A stretch of DNA of 63,292 nt from an uncultured Erysipelotrichaceae bacterium (GCA_902764145.1 CACWUS010000006.1:1-63292); one strand, 5' to 3'. Positions 16,331 through 26,087 are shown, counted from the stretch's first letter. Translations and numbers: made by a program. The notes: generated by a model from the letters alone, not told the origin.

Positions 16331-18761
16331 TTTTTTCTCCCATTAATTCTTTTTCAAGTTCTGTAGCTTCTATCTTTATACTTAATCTTGTTTTTGAATC
16401 AATATTTAGTAGAAATTCACCCTGCTTACAAGTATTTAAAAATGAAATCTGAGTATCTGTTAAGGGATTATGCTTAAATAAATCTAAATATGCTTTTAAA
16501 TCATCTTCTTTAAGCATTCCTACTAATTGATATTGACAGTTATTAAATATGGCAGTGGAATGTCTTAATATTTCATGATTACCAACAAAATCTTTTATTG
16601 ATTGAGTAGATACAATTAAAGAACCAGAATATTTTCTGATTCTTCTAGCTAATTGTCCAAAACTTTTTAATACTTCAAAATTATCTTCATCTATAAACAA
16701 ATGGAATTCATCAACTATTATCATAATATGTTTCTTTTGACTTTTCTTGTCATTATTAATTTTATTTGAAACTATATTATTATTCAAATAAGTAAGAAGA
16801 TTTAATATTTGAGTATTTATTAATCTACTATTTTTTGAATACAATAATTCTTGAATATTAAATGCTATTAAATCATTATTCAAATCTATATTAGTATATC
16901 CGTCAAATAAATATGAATCTGTTCCAGATAAAAATCTTGAAAGTAATATATCTAGTTGATAAATTAATTCTTTTTTCTCCTCACTATTAACATTTTTAAT
17001 ATACTCTGATAAAAAACTATATAATTCTGTAAATGTTGGATAATCTTCTGGTTTCAAAGATTCAAGTGTGTTGATTGATGTATTTTTGAAAATGCCTTTT
17101 TTGTTATATAACTTTTCAATTATACTTATTAACATTATTAGTTCTTTCTCTGTTATACTTTCAAATGATGATTTGAAAAATGCTTCTAAAAATCCCAAGT
17201 GTTTAGCAAGAGGACAATCAGTTTCTTTTGATTCCTCATCTTCATCATTTGCAATATATCTAATTTGTAAAGGATTAATTATTCCACCTTTTTTAGAATA
17301 TAAATCAATGTATTCTCCACCATTTCTCTTAACTAGTTTTTCATATTCATTTTCAGCATCAAAAATAAATATTTTTGTTCCTTTAACAAATTCATTAACT
17401 ATCATTTTCTTCATAGTAAATGATTTGCCACCACCAGTTGAAGAAACTATAGCAACATTATGTGATGTCCTAGAATTATTTAAAAAATAATTGTCAAAAA
17501 ATATTGGTAAATCAGTATGAAGATCAGTTCCTAGCAAATATCCTAACGAATCATTAAAATATGTTTTAGTAAATGGAAATCCTGCGGATAATGTTAAACT
17601 TGGTAAATATATTGAATAATCTTTCAAAGGCTTAGTTGTTATATCATAACTTTGCCATGTTTCTAGTTGTCTTAATCTTGGTATATCTAATTTAATATGA
17701 AATGTATCAGCTTTATTTTTTAATTGCCTTAGTGTTTCTTGTCTTTCTTCATAATTTCCTGTAATTAATAATACAAGTGACACTTCTTTTATTTTCTCAT
17801 CGCCATTTTTTATTTCTTGCATTAATACTTGATAATTTTCTTCTTGCCTATCAAGTTCAGTCGCATCACTTAATTTCTTAGTAGTATTTCTATCAGCTAA
17901 TAAAAACTGATACTGAGAATTAATCCACTTTACTAATTCTTCCTGTTCAATTGTATCTTTAATATATATACAACTTCTAACATTAGGTAAATTATATATA
18001 CCTTCTAAAAATAATTCATCTACAAATGGTGGAATATTTTTAATTGTTACAAGTTGAAATTCCTTATCATCAAATACAATGCTATTAATTCTTTCTGTCA
18101 CATTTAATGGACAAGCAAGTTCTGGTAAGTTGCTCCATATTAACTGATCTAAAGTATTACTCTCTAAATATAAATTAGAAATAAATTTAAATATCTCTAA
18201 TCGATTATGAATTATCTCTGCAATTAATCTTGGCTGGGTATTATTTATTATTTCTTCTATCTCATATAATTGTTTATCTAATTTTTCCATAGAATTAGAA
18301 ATTACCACCCAATAATAAATACTCGAAATAGTATAATTGTTTTTTTCTAAATGTTCAATCAACTCTTTACTTTCATTTAATAATTCACTTCTTTTTTTAT
18401 CATCAATATAATCACAGATAAGTTTATCTAAATTGATTTTGTTATTATTTAAGTTAATTTTATCATCAATTTTATAACATCTTAAATCTAAATCCTTTAT
18501 TTGATACAAAGATTTTAGAGTAAAAAATAAATTATTTTTTTCTTGTTTACTTGATAAAGATAAATCAATAGCTCTTACTTCAATTACAGAAGCAACATGG
18601 TTGTTTTTTAAATATATTATTCCATTTTCATCTATCTCTTTAATATTTGATAAATAATAAGAATTTTTAATTCTTTTCTTCATTTGTGATTTTGATAAAT
18701 ATTTTTTCTTATTATTCTTCTTTATTGATTTTAATATTTTTTCTTCCTTTTTGCTTTTCAC
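16317..18761 (-). CDS. VirB4/TraE-type conjugation ATPase
   Basis: 814 residues, GTG start at 18759-18761 with AAAGGAGG 8 nt upstream. The N-terminal half is the VirB4 alpha/beta domain. The C-terminal half is a RecA-like ATPase: Walker A VSSTGGGKSFTMKKM, Walker B MIIVDEFHLFID, then STQSIKDFV. VirB4 energises assembly of the channel and pilus and docks with the coupling protein. It overlaps the preceding small membrane-protein gene by 50 nt, a typical arrangement in ICE secretion operons. Confidence 0.92.
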   Translation of the reverse strand: MKSKKEEKILKSIKKNNKKKYLSKSQMKKRIKNSYYLSNIKEIDENGIIYLKNNHVASVIEVRAIDLSLSSKQEKNNLFFTLKSLYQIKDLDLRCYKIDDKINLNNNKINLDKLICDYIDDKKRSELLNESKELIEHLEKNNYTISSIYYWVVISNSMEKLDKQLYEIEEIINNTQPRLIAEIIHNRLEIFKFISNLYLESNTLDQLIWSNLPELACPLNVTERINSIVFDDKEFQLVTIKNIPPFVDELFLEGIYNLPNVRSCIYIKDTIEQEELVKWINSQYQFLLADRNTTKKLSDATELDRQEENYQVLMQEIKNGDEKIKEVSLVLLITGNYEERQETLRQLKNKADTFHIKLDIPRLRQLETWQSYDITTKPLKDYSIYLPSLTLSAGFPFTKTYFNDSLGYLLGTDLHTDLPIFFDNYFLNNSRTSHNVAIVSSTGGGKSFTMKKMIVNEFVKGTKIFIFDAENEYEKLVKRNGGEYIDLYSKKGGIINPLQIRYIANDEDEESKETDCPLAKHLGFLEAFFKSSFESITEKELIMLISIIEKLYNKKGIFKNTSINTLESLKPEDYPTFTELYSFLSEYIKNVNSEEKKELIYQLDILLSRFLSGTDSYLFDGYTNIDLNNDLIAFNIQELLYSKNSRLINTQILNLLTYLNNNIVSNKINNDKKSQKKHIMIIVDEFHLFIDEDNFEVLKSFGQLARRIRKYSGSLIVSTQSIKDFVGNHEILRHSTAIFNNCQYQLVGMLKEDDLKAYLDLFKHNPLTDTQISFLNTCKQGEFLLNIDSKTRLSIKIEATELEKELMGEKNERD

Positions 18762-19032
18762 TATAATCCTCCTTTAGATAAATATAATTTTTACATCTAA
18801 AAATATAAGAGAAAAACATTCCAATTATTTTATACATTCTATTCTTCTTAGATAGATTAATTGGAATTAACATAAATAATACTATTGAAATAAAGATTAG
18901 CGAAAAAATTCTTGTGCCTTTTATCATAAATAGTATTAAAAATAAAATAACACTAGGTAATGCAATATATAAATCAGTATACTCAATATATTTACCAAGT
19001 GTCTTTTTTAAACTTTTTAATGTTATATACAT
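18712..19032 (-). CDS. PrgI/VirB3-like small membrane protein of the T4SS
   Basis: 106 residues with two adjacent transmembrane helices (LYIALPSVILFLILFMI and IFSLIFISIVLFMLIPI) close to the N-terminus and a basic C-terminal tail. A short two-helix protein just before VirB4 is the signature of VirB3/PrgI family members, which recruit VirB4 to the membrane. Its ATG overlaps the VirB6-like stop by one base (TAATG). Confidence 0.72.
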   Translation of the reverse strand: MYITLKSLKKTLGKYIEYTDLYIALPSVILFLILFMIKGTRIFSLIFISIVLFMLIPINLSKKNRMYKIIGMFFSYIFRCKNYIYLKEDYSEKQKGRKNIKINKEE

Positions 19033-20393
19033 TATTTCCTCCTTAAATATCTTCTTCTATATATATTTTTAGTTGGATCCATTGTACTAATTGCATCCCC
19101 TACATTTCTATATCCACTTGTTCTTAAACTCTTACCTATTGATGATGGTGTTTTATTTTGCATAGATGTTCCAAATTTTGATATAGCATTTCCTAAATTA
19201 CTTCTGGTACTTCCTATTTTTGAAGAACCACTTATTGTTTTTCCAAAATTAGTTATTGCTCTCCCAGTATTTGATACAATTTTATTTCCACCAAGATTTC
19301 CAACTCCAGAAGTAAGTGCTCCTGCACCTACAAGTCCTGCACCAATTGTTGCAAGACCTCCTGCCACTGCTCCTGTTGTTAAAGCGTTTCCAAAATGCCT
19401 CATTGACATTAACTGCTCTCTGCCTGAATTTGCTGCTACATTTCCTCCTACAAATCTATTTATTACTTGTGAGCCAGTTAATAAAAATGTTGCACAACCA
19501 ATATATAAAATAGACTTAATAACCATATTCTTAACTGGAGCATCTTGAAAAAAAAGAGTCCCTTGAATTGATTTCATAAGTAACGCAGTAAGGCCAATTA
19601 TTAACATTATTACTGTTCCCTGTAATATTAATGAAACTAATTGCTGAAATAATGCACTTCTTCTCTCTTTAACACCAACGGATGTAGAAAAAATTATTGG
19701 GGATATTACAAATAAAAATAAAAACTCAATTTGTCTTCTTGCTAGCATCATCCCACTAAAAAATAATGCATATAAGAAAAATCCTCCAATAATAATTGCC
19801 ATAATCCAATTTATTTCATATTTGTATTCTTCTTCATCTGGTAATATCCATCTTGAGTTTGTAGTAAATTTATCATTGTACATTTTCTTTTTTGTAAAAC
19901 TATCATTCTTTATACTTTTTTTATAATCTTCATTTTTAAAATCATCTGATTTTTCATAAGCTTCACTAAAAGATATATATTCAACCAACATATTATCTGC
20001 AAGAGTCATACTGTTTGAGGAGAATGTATTTGCCATATATCCACTAAGATTAATTGACAGATTTGATGCTTGAACAAATAAAAATGTAGAGATTATGACA
20101 AAAAATCCACACTTTATGACATCTTTAATTATTTGTTCCAAAGAAAGTCCCTCATCTGGATCAATTATTTTTTTAATAAAATTATATATTGAAAATAATG
20201 CAAGTAATGTTATTGCTATTGCAAATATGCCGCTATATAATTTTCTAAACATACTTTCATTAGATATTGAATTAACAATATCTAACGCATTTATTTCTTT
20301 TAAAATATCAAATAATGAATCAATTAAAGAATATATAAAATTAATTACTGTCCATCCAAGAGTTCTTAATAAATCTAATGCTTTATTTAACAT
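19032..20393 (-). CDS. VirB6/TrbL-like polytopic membrane protein
   Basis: 453 residues. Several transmembrane helices are visible (IFAIAITLLALFSIYNFI, CGFFVIISTFLFVQ, WIMAIIIGGFFLYALFFSGMML, FLFLFVISPIIFS, GTVIMLIIGLTALLM, ILYIGCATFLLTG), then a Gly/Ala-rich segment (GAVAGGLATIGAGLVGAGAL) and a cytoplasmic tail rich in Ser, Gly and Asn. This matches TrbL/VirB6 proteins that form the inner-membrane channel. Position between the VirB2-like and VirB3-like genes supports it. Confidence 0.8.
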   Translation of the reverse strand: MLNKALDLLRTLGWTVINFIYSLIDSLFDILKEINALDIVNSISNESMFRKLYSGIFAIAITLLALFSIYNFIKKIIDPDEGLSLEQIIKDVIKCGFFVIISTFLFVQASNLSINLSGYMANTFSSNSMTLADNMLVEYISFSEAYEKSDDFKNEDYKKSIKNDSFTKKKMYNDKFTTNSRWILPDEEEYKYEINWIMAIIIGGFFLYALFFSGMMLARRQIEFLFLFVISPIIFSTSVGVKERRSALFQQLVSLILQGTVIMLIIGLTALLMKSIQGTLFFQDAPVKNMVIKSILYIGCATFLLTGSQVINRFVGGNVAANSGREQLMSMRHFGNALTTGAVAGGLATIGAGLVGAGALTSGVGNLGGNKIVSNTGRAITNFGKTISGSSKIGSTRSNLGNAISKFGTSMQNKTPSSIGKSLRTSGYRNVGDAISTMDPTKNIYRRRYLRRK

Positions 20394-20401
20394 ATTAACT
20401 C

Positions 20402-20686
20402 CTAGAACAAATCAATTATTAAATTAACAAGTGATATAGCTAGTATTATTCCAGCAATTCCAATTAACGTCTGAATTATTCTCTGTTTAACTCTTCCCTT
20501 TTGATCAACATCAACAACTGCATATAATATAAAACCAACAACTAGCGATACACCTGCCGCGGCTATTCCAATAGATAGAGCCCAATTAGTTAACGTCTTT
20601 AATGCTTTCAATATAGAATTAATATTATATCCTCCACCCTCTAAGTGATCTATATCAAGTAATAAGAATGAATTTAATAGTTTCAT
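20402..20686 (-). CDS. VirB2/TrbC-like pilin or channel subunit
   Basis: 94 residues with two hydrophobic helices (WALSIGIAAAGVSLVVGFILYAVV and IIQTLIGIAGIILAISLVNLIIDLF) separated by a short charged loop (DVDQKGRVKQR). This is the two-helix layout of VirB2/TrbC-type pilins and of the small T4SS subunits of Gram-positive ICEs. Strong ribosome site AAAGGAGGT. It is 8 nt upstream of the VirB6-like gene. Confidence 0.75.
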   Translation of the reverse strand: MKLLNSFLLLDIDHLEGGGYNINSILKALKTLTNWALSIGIAAAGVSLVVGFILYAVVDVDQKGRVKQRIIQTLIGIAGIILAISLVNLIIDLF

Positions 20687-20697
20687 AACTACCTCCT

Positions 20698-20952
20698 TTA
20701 ATAGATAGAATTGAGAAAATCAACTAATCTTAAGTCTTCTTTAAAAAAAGAAAAAGGATTTATTTTTAGTGCTTTGCATATATTTACTAACATTAAAAAA
20801 TCCATATCCTGTATTTCACCATCTACAAGTTTTTTTACTTCTTTAACACCTAAGTGAGAATATGAAGCAATCTGATTAACTGTATATCCACATTTATTTA
20901 TTTCTTCTATTAACCTTTCACATGAATTATCTTTTAATATTTCTATTAACAT
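20698..20952 (-). CDS. Cro/C1-like helix-turn-helix regulator
   Basis: 84 residues from the ATG at 20950-20952, chosen because GGAGG lies 6 nt upstream; the open frame extends 25 codons further without a ribosome site. The fold YTVNQIASYSHLGVKEVKKLVDG then DFLMLVNICKALKINPFSFF fits an XRE domain, with a divergent recognition helix. It lies at the head of the T4SS genes and may tune their expression. Confidence 0.62.
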   Translation of the reverse strand: MLIEILKDNSCERLIEEINKCGYTVNQIASYSHLGVKEVKKLVDGEIQDMDFLMLVNICKALKINPFSFFKEDLRLVDFLNSIY

Positions 20953-20971
20953 TTTAACCTCCAAAATATAA

Positions 20972-20997
20972 GAGGAAAGAAATCTTTCCTCTTTTTT
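20972..20997. terminator. Hairpin between ssb and the HTH gene
   Basis: AGAGGAAAG/CTTTCCTCT inverted repeat right after the ssb stop. The T-run is strong on the plus strand and weak (TTATATTTT) on the minus strand, so partial attenuation of the operon is more likely than full stop. Confidence 0.5.
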
Positions 20998-21352
20998 AAA
21001 CTTCCATATCTTCTTTGTCTTTTTCATGAGATTTTGAAGAACTTAAAAATGATATTTTTTCTGCAACAACATTCATAGTATATTTTTTATCTCCTTCTTC
21101 TGTCTCATAACTACCAGTTTGAATTCTACCTTTTACACCAACAATATCTCCCTTTTTACAATATTCAGATGTTGATTCTGCTATTCCATTCCATAATGTA
21201 CATTTAATAAAATCAGTATCATAAGTACCATCTACATTTTTATAACTTCTAGGAACAGCTACAACAATTGAACTCACTTTTTTCCCATCTTCTGTTTCTT
21301 CCATTACAGGATCTGATGTTAATCTTCCTGCTATTACTATTTGATTTAACAT
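20996..21352 (-). CDS. ssb: Single-stranded DNA-binding protein
   Basis: 118 residues from the ATG at 21350-21352. The OB-fold reads MLNQIVIAGRLTSDPVMEE, VPRSYKNVDGTYDTDFIKCTLWNGIAE and KGRIQTGSYE, a normal bacterial SSB. The C-terminus is acidic (KDKEDMEV) but lacks the usual DDDIPF tip that recruits partners, so it probably serves only to coat DNA. ICE-borne SSBs protect the transferred strand. Confidence 0.85.
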   Translation of the reverse strand: MLNQIVIAGRLTSDPVMEETEDGKKVSSIVVAVPRSYKNVDGTYDTDFIKCTLWNGIAESTSEYCKKGDIVGVKGRIQTGSYETEEGDKKYTMNVVAEKISFLSSSKSHEKDKEDMEV

Positions 21353-21365
21353 AATTAAAACCTCC

Positions 21366-21746
21366 CTATAAATCAACTGCATTTTTATGCATTTTTATGC
21401 TTAATATTTTTTGATTTGTTTTATCTATTGATTTTTCATTAAATCGCTCTTTATACTTTTCTATTTGTTCATCTGTGAGTGATCTATCTTCACCATCATC
21501 AGGGTTCTCTCTTACAATAATAAAAGTTCCAGCAATTATGTCATAACCAATATCCCTATTATATTTCGAACCATTAATCTTGCCTTCCTCATTACAGATA
21601 AGAACAACACTATCATCATCTAATAATCTCACATATTCTATATATCCATCTACAATTTGTTGCTTATCTCTCAATGTATTTGAAATAACTTTTTCGTAAG
21701 GCAATTTATCAGGTTCGACAACGAGGACTTTTATCTTTCTTTGCAC
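21366..21746 (-). CDS. DUF3846 domain protein
   Basis: 126 residues. The sequence KVLVVEPDKLPYEKVISNTL, QQIVDGYIEYVRLLDDDSVVLICNEEGKINGSKYNRDI and YDIIAGTFIIV follows the DUF3846 pattern that is common in ICEs and phages of Firmicutes. Biochemical role unknown. It is packed 13 nt upstream of the ssb start in the same operon, which suggests a DNA-transfer or regulatory function. Confidence 0.78.
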   Translation of the reverse strand: MQRKIKVLVVEPDKLPYEKVISNTLRDKQQIVDGYIEYVRLLDDDSVVLICNEEGKINGSKYNRDIGYDIIAGTFIIVRENPDDGEDRSLTDEQIEKYKERFNEKSIDKTNQKILSIKMHKNAVDL

Positions 21747-21781
21747 TAATTCACCTCCTTTACTACAATAAAAAAAGAAGT

Positions 21782-22165
21782 TTAAACCTCTATATTGTCT
21801 GTTTCATTTAGCCAGTCATAATCAAATAATTCTTCTTGATTTTCAATTTGAAGTGATCTACTATCGCTTCCTATTAAAGATAAAATTGTTTTATTATTTT
21901 TATCCTTATATACTTTAACTTTTCCAATAGCATTAATATATTTACCAATTTCTAGATTTTTTTCAAAGTATTTAAATTGTTTTTCAAATACTTTTATATC
22001 AAAGAAATTAGGTTCATCATGAATTTCTCCATTTTTGTCTTTGTATTTTGTATTTTGACAAATAGTAAAATATCTAAATTTTGTTCCATTTGATTGTTTT
22101 TTTATTTCATTTACTTTAGCAACATTTCCTACTAAAGAAAATGAATTAAAGACATTATGATTCAT
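21782..22165 (-). CDS. Second single-stranded DNA-binding protein (SSB paralogue)
   Basis: 127 residues with an OB-fold: FNSFSLVGNVAKVNEIKKQSNGT, RYFTICQNTKYKDKNGEIHDEPNFFDIKVFEKQ, and GKYINAIGKVKVYKD. It is divergent from the first SSB and also lacks the DDDIPF tip (it ends NETDNIEV). Two unlike SSBs in one operon are unusual. One may act on the transferred strand and the other as a regulator or anti-defence factor; this is inference. Confidence 0.75.
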   Translation of the reverse strand: MNHNVFNSFSLVGNVAKVNEIKKQSNGTKFRYFTICQNTKYKDKNGEIHDEPNFFDIKVFEKQFKYFEKNLEIGKYINAIGKVKVYKDKNNKTILSLIGSDSRSLQIENQEELFDYDWLNETDNIEV

Positions 22166-22274
22166 ACATTTCCCTCCTATAAATAAAATTAATTAAATAA
22201 ATTAAATTGTATTTAATAAATATAATTTTTTAAATAAATAAAATATTATTTATTATTAATAAAATGTTATGTTT
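22166..22274. other. AT-only spacer between secretion operon genes
   Basis: About 110 nt of almost pure A/T with weak inverted repeats. No gene or clear promoter; possibly a weak attenuator between sortase and SSB genes. Confidence 0.3.
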
Positions 22275-22892
22275 TTAATAATCTGCTGTTCTATTTAAAT
22301 ATGCAACATAAACAATTTGCTTATCTTTAGAGTTTTTTTTACAAGTGATTAATATAAGTGTAGTTTTAGTTCCATCTCTATGAATAATAGCATTACCATT
22401 CTTTTTGATTTCATATGAATTTGACAACTTATATTCATATTTAATATTTTTGTAATATATATAAATGGTGTCATTTACTTTTAATTTATTTAGCTTATTA
22501 AAAAAGGAAACACTACTGTTTCCATTATGAGAAGCAAGAATCAGATTACCATTTTCAATATTTGGCATATCTGATTCTTTTATTACTTGAATATTCTTTG
22601 AAACTTTATTGCAAGATTCATTAATCTTACATAAACCCTTTTTAAGTTTAATTATAGGGATTTCTATTACCATATTATAATTTGTTTTTTCTTTTTCTTC
22701 TTCAACTGGTTCATTTTTAAGTTCTTCTTTTGGCTCTTCCTTATCAATATAATCATTTATAAGATTTATTTCATAAGTTGTTTCTTCTTTATATGACACA
22801 TACTTATATAATAAATATCCACTTGCTATTAAAAGTAAAATGACACCAATTGCTATAATAATATATTTACTTTTTCTTTTTATTACTTGCAT
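22275..22892 (-). CDS. Sortase family transpeptidase with altered active-site arginine
   Basis: 205 residues. A single N-terminal membrane helix (YIIIAIGVILLLIASGYLLY) precedes a Glu/Lys-rich linker and a sortase beta-barrel. The catalytic His is in LILASHNGNS and the catalytic Cys in TTLILITCKK. At the position of the third conserved residue, where sortases have R before a VVV strand, this protein reads KQIVYVAYL, so Gln appears to replace Arg. It overlaps the adhesin gene upstream by 26 nt, so that adhesin is the probable substrate. Confidence 0.75.
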   Translation of the reverse strand: MQVIKRKSKYIIIAIGVILLLIASGYLLYKYVSYKEETTYEINLINDYIDKEEPKEELKNEPVEEEKEKTNYNMVIEIPIIKLKKGLCKINESCNKVSKNIQVIKESDMPNIENGNLILASHNGNSSVSFFNKLNKLKVNDTIYIYYKNIKYEYKLSNSYEIKKNGNAIIHRDGTKTTLILITCKKNSKDKQIVYVAYLNRTADY

Positions 22893-25257
22893 ATATTATC
22901 AATCCTGCACTCAATATAATTGCTATAATTGGATAAACATAATCTGGAATGACAACTTTATCCGTAATTGGCACTTTTACAATCATTTCATCTTGCATTT
23001 CGCTTACAACAATTTGACCATTTTCTAATATTTCAAATTCTTGCTTATTTGGATTTACCACATATCCTTTAGGTGCTTCCTTTTCAAGCAAGTAATATTT
23101 ATTGATTGGTAAATCCTTAATGATTATTTTTCCATTTTTATCGGTTCTACCACTGAATATTAACTTATCATTTTCTAAAGTATATATATCCATTAATGTA
23201 TTAGGCAGTGCTTTAGATTTAGATATATTTGTTTTTGTAAATTCTAGACTTCCTTTAGGTAAGTAGTTTTTAATAGTTAATTTATAATTAACAGTCTCTG
23301 TATGCTGATCTTTATATTTAATATCAACTAAATACTCACTATTATCTATAACATGTCCCCTAACTGTTTCAATTTCTTTTATAACATACTTACCTAATTC
23401 TAAACCTTTAATTGCAATTTTACCTTCTTCATTTGTTGTATATTCTTTTATAAGTTTATCATTTTGATATAATCCAATTTTTACATTCTCTAAAGGAATT
23501 TCATTATATTCATAACCTTGTTCTAAATAATTTAATTCTTCTCCATATTTAGTTATTTCTAAATTTCCTTTAACTCTTTTATTTTCAAATTTTGTTTCAA
23601 ATAATATTCCTTCTTCATTATCTGTTTTTAATTTTGAATTTTCATCAATTTCAAATTCAACAGATTCACTATTCCAAGTATATCCATCAATTGGTTCATC
23701 TACTTCTACTAATTTATATTTACCACTATATAATACTTGAGGGGTTATCATTACACCATTTGAATCTGTTTTATACTCACATATTCTTTTATCATTTAAC
23801 AATTGACATATATATTCTTTATTATTTACATCATATATTTTGAATTTTATATTTGCTCTTTTAATAACTTGCTTTGTTTCTTTATCAATTTTAATGACTT
23901 TTAATTTTGCAGTTACTTCTTTATCAATTAATTCTTTATTAATATCATTAGTTGAATCTACATTAAATTCAAAATCACTAGAATACATATATCCTTTTTT
24001 AGTTGAGGTTTGATGTAATTTATACTTACCATAAGGTAAATTAACTCTTATAACCCCATTTTCATCTGTTATAAGTTCATTTATCTTGCTTCCATTAGAA
24101 TTATACAAATCAAAACTAATGCTTGATTCTGGATGTCTTTCGCCTGTTTTAGCAGGTACATAGTATTTAGTTATGACTACATTAGCTTTTATCACATTTT
24201 CTTTAACATTAATATTATATGTTTCTATTCCTTTAGATTCAAATTCATATTTGTTATTATCTAATAAATATCCCTGACTAGGGGTAATTTCTTTAATGTA
24301 ATAATCACCATATTCTAAAACTTGTTCACTATTAGCTATTCCGTTTTCATCAGTTGTAAAAGTAGAAACAAGTTCATCATTTGAATTATATATTCCATAC
24401 TCTGCACCTTTTAAAGTTGCATCTCCTTGTGGAGTTTTAGTTTCACTATCTTCTTTAGTTAACTCAACACCTCCATAATAAGTATTTAACCTAATTTTAG
24501 CTATTGTAGGATCTACATTACCTGGCACTAATTGATTTTGAATTTTATTTCCAACAAATATTTTATAATTGCTACTATAAACTTGATTCTTAGTAAAAGA
24601 AACATTTACTTTATCAGTCTTAGGTTTTAAAGATAAATTATTTCCGTTAACATTATATTCAACATTATCAGCACTTACACTAAAATTAGGTAACACATTA
24701 TTTGTATCTATTAGATTAAGTGTATCTCCGACTTGAACTTTATATACCTCACCATTAAAACTTACTGTTTTACTATGTTCAGATATAAGTCTATTAATTT
24801 CTTTTCTCTCTGAAGATAAGTCAATATTAGTTCCAGCAGACCAATGCTTTGTATTAATCTTACACCAAGATCCTTCTCCCATTATTGCTTCCCATATTAA
24901 ACACTGGGTAGCAGCTCTATATTTTTTTGTTTTATGTCCTGGATATGTATAACCATAGTATCCAATTAATAAAACTCTTTCTTTTATTTTATCTGATAAA
25001 CCAGTATGTGACCAATCAGATAAGCTGACACTACCATTATCAGAAACAGTTGGTTCAATACAATAAGCAACTTCTCCATTTAATGAATAATTTTGAAGTG
25101 TACCTGAATAGTTTTCTCCACCATTCTTTTTATCTCTTTCATAATACCACCCTGAAGCTTCTTTCTTTATTTCTACTGCACTTACTTTTTCAGCATTAAT
25201 AAAAGCCATCATAAAAATAGATGATATTATAAATAAACTATATAATATCTTCTTCAT
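22867..25257 (-). CDS. Thioester-domain adhesin with SpaA/Cna-B repeats
   Basis: 796 residues from the ATG at 25255-25257 (GAAAGGA). A signal peptide (to about residue 28) leads into a thioester domain, with Cys66 in VAYCIEP and Gln118 in RAATQCLIWEA, the Cys-Gln pair that binds host or cell surfaces covalently. About five SpaA/Cna-B domains follow (motifs such as EYGIYNSNDELV, YYIKEITPSQGYLLD, KYKLVEVDEPIDGY, YYLLEKEAPKGYVVNP). The end is a membrane helix and KKKK. A canonical LPXTG is absent; KVPITD just before the helix is the likely sorting motif. It probably brings donor and recipient cells together. Confidence 0.85.
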   Translation of the reverse strand: MKKILYSLFIISSIFMMAFINAEKVSAVEIKKEASGWYYERDKKNGGENYSGTLQNYSLNGEVAYCIEPTVSDNGSVSLSDWSHTGLSDKIKERVLLIGYYGYTYPGHKTKKYRAATQCLIWEAIMGEGSWCKINTKHWSAGTNIDLSSERKEINRLISEHSKTVSFNGEVYKVQVGDTLNLIDTNNVLPNFSVSADNVEYNVNGNNLSLKPKTDKVNVSFTKNQVYSSNYKIFVGNKIQNQLVPGNVDPTIAKIRLNTYYGGVELTKEDSETKTPQGDATLKGAEYGIYNSNDELVSTFTTDENGIANSEQVLEYGDYYIKEITPSQGYLLDNNKYEFESKGIETYNINVKENVIKANVVITKYYVPAKTGERHPESSISFDLYNSNGSKINELITDENGVIRVNLPYGKYKLHQTSTKKGYMYSSDFEFNVDSTNDINKELIDKEVTAKLKVIKIDKETKQVIKRANIKFKIYDVNNKEYICQLLNDKRICEYKTDSNGVMITPQVLYSGKYKLVEVDEPIDGYTWNSESVEFEIDENSKLKTDNEEGILFETKFENKRVKGNLEITKYGEELNYLEQGYEYNEIPLENVKIGLYQNDKLIKEYTTNEEGKIAIKGLELGKYVIKEIETVRGHVIDNSEYLVDIKYKDQHTETVNYKLTIKNYLPKGSLEFTKTNISKSKALPNTLMDIYTLENDKLIFSGRTDKNGKIIIKDLPINKYYLLEKEAPKGYVVNPNKQEFEILENGQIVVSEMQDEMIVKVPITDKVVIPDYVYPIIAIILSAGLIIYASNKKKK

Positions 25258-25278
25258 ATTTTTTCCTTTCAATAAAAA

Positions 25279-25294
25279 AGACACTCTCGTGTCT
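25279..25294 (-). terminator. Hairpin downstream of the 25293-25967 gene
   Basis: AGACAC/GTGTCT hairpin followed by TTTTTTATT on the minus strand, overlapping the stop codon. It may limit read-through into the adhesin gene. Confidence 0.55.
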
Positions 25295-25967
25295 ATCCAT
25301 ATAATGATTTTAATTTGTCATCATCGCACCCACCTGAATTACAAAAGAAATGCAAATACCATCCTTTTGTATTACAATTACTATCTACTACCTCATAACA
25401 TCTAAAATAACTAATAGTTGGTTTTCTTGTATTACCATTTTCTTCATTATAATCAAGAACTTCATCTAATTCATTGTTTTGGATTTTATTACCATAAGAT
25501 ACACATGTAGACTTAGAAGATTTATCAACTTTACCATGTGTAATTGATTCATAAAAATCACTACATTTGGGTTTTTGTTCTTCTCTTTTTACTTCTTCTT
25601 TTGGTTTTTCTTCTTTCTTATTAGTTTCCTCTTTTATAGAATTAGTTTTGGTATCTTCAGTTTTTTGATTGCTTGTAATTTTCACTTTTTTACTATCAGT
25701 TTTTGTTTTAGTATCTTTCTTTGTAGTACTTTTAGTATTTGAATTTTTTTCTTTTTTTGTAGATATAACATTATCAGTTAAAGTAGTAGTATTTTCATAA
25801 GTTTCTTCATCTACTTCAATAATAACATTTTTATCAATGATTTTATCTTCTTCAACTATACTTTTTTCTTTAACTGTCCATATCTCAATTATTTCAATCT
25901 TATCATAAGTTAAAATTAATCCTATAAGTAATATACATATAGCTATAATATAATTAATAATTTTCAT
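25293..25967 (-). CDS. Membrane-anchored surface protein with Lys/Thr-rich stalk and Cys-rich end
   Basis: 224 residues. N-terminal helix (IINYIIAICILLIGLILTY), then a ~90-residue low-complexity stalk rich in Lys, Thr and Glu, then a C-terminal domain with six cysteines (KPKCSDFYESITHGKV, STCVSY, YFRCYEVVDSNCNTKGWYLHFFCNSGGC). The layout suggests an exposed, disulfide-stabilised head. It precedes the thioester adhesin in the same orientation. Function unknown. Confidence 0.65.
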   Translation of the reverse strand: MKIINYIIAICILLIGLILTYDKIEIIEIWTVKEKSIVEEDKIIDKNVIIEVDEETYENTTTLTDNVISTKKEKNSNTKSTTKKDTKTKTDSKKVKITSNQKTEDTKTNSIKEETNKKEEKPKEEVKREEQKPKCSDFYESITHGKVDKSSKSTCVSYGNKIQNNELDEVLDYNEENGNTRKPTISYFRCYEVVDSNCNTKGWYLHFFCNSGGCDDDKLKSLYG

Positions 25968-26087
25968 AATACATCTCCCTTATTCAAGTGCAATATATCA
26001 CAAATTATTAAAAAATCAAAATCATTGACATTATCAACTGTAAACTATTTACTCAAAAGCATCACCTCCTCCAAATCCACACTAAAA

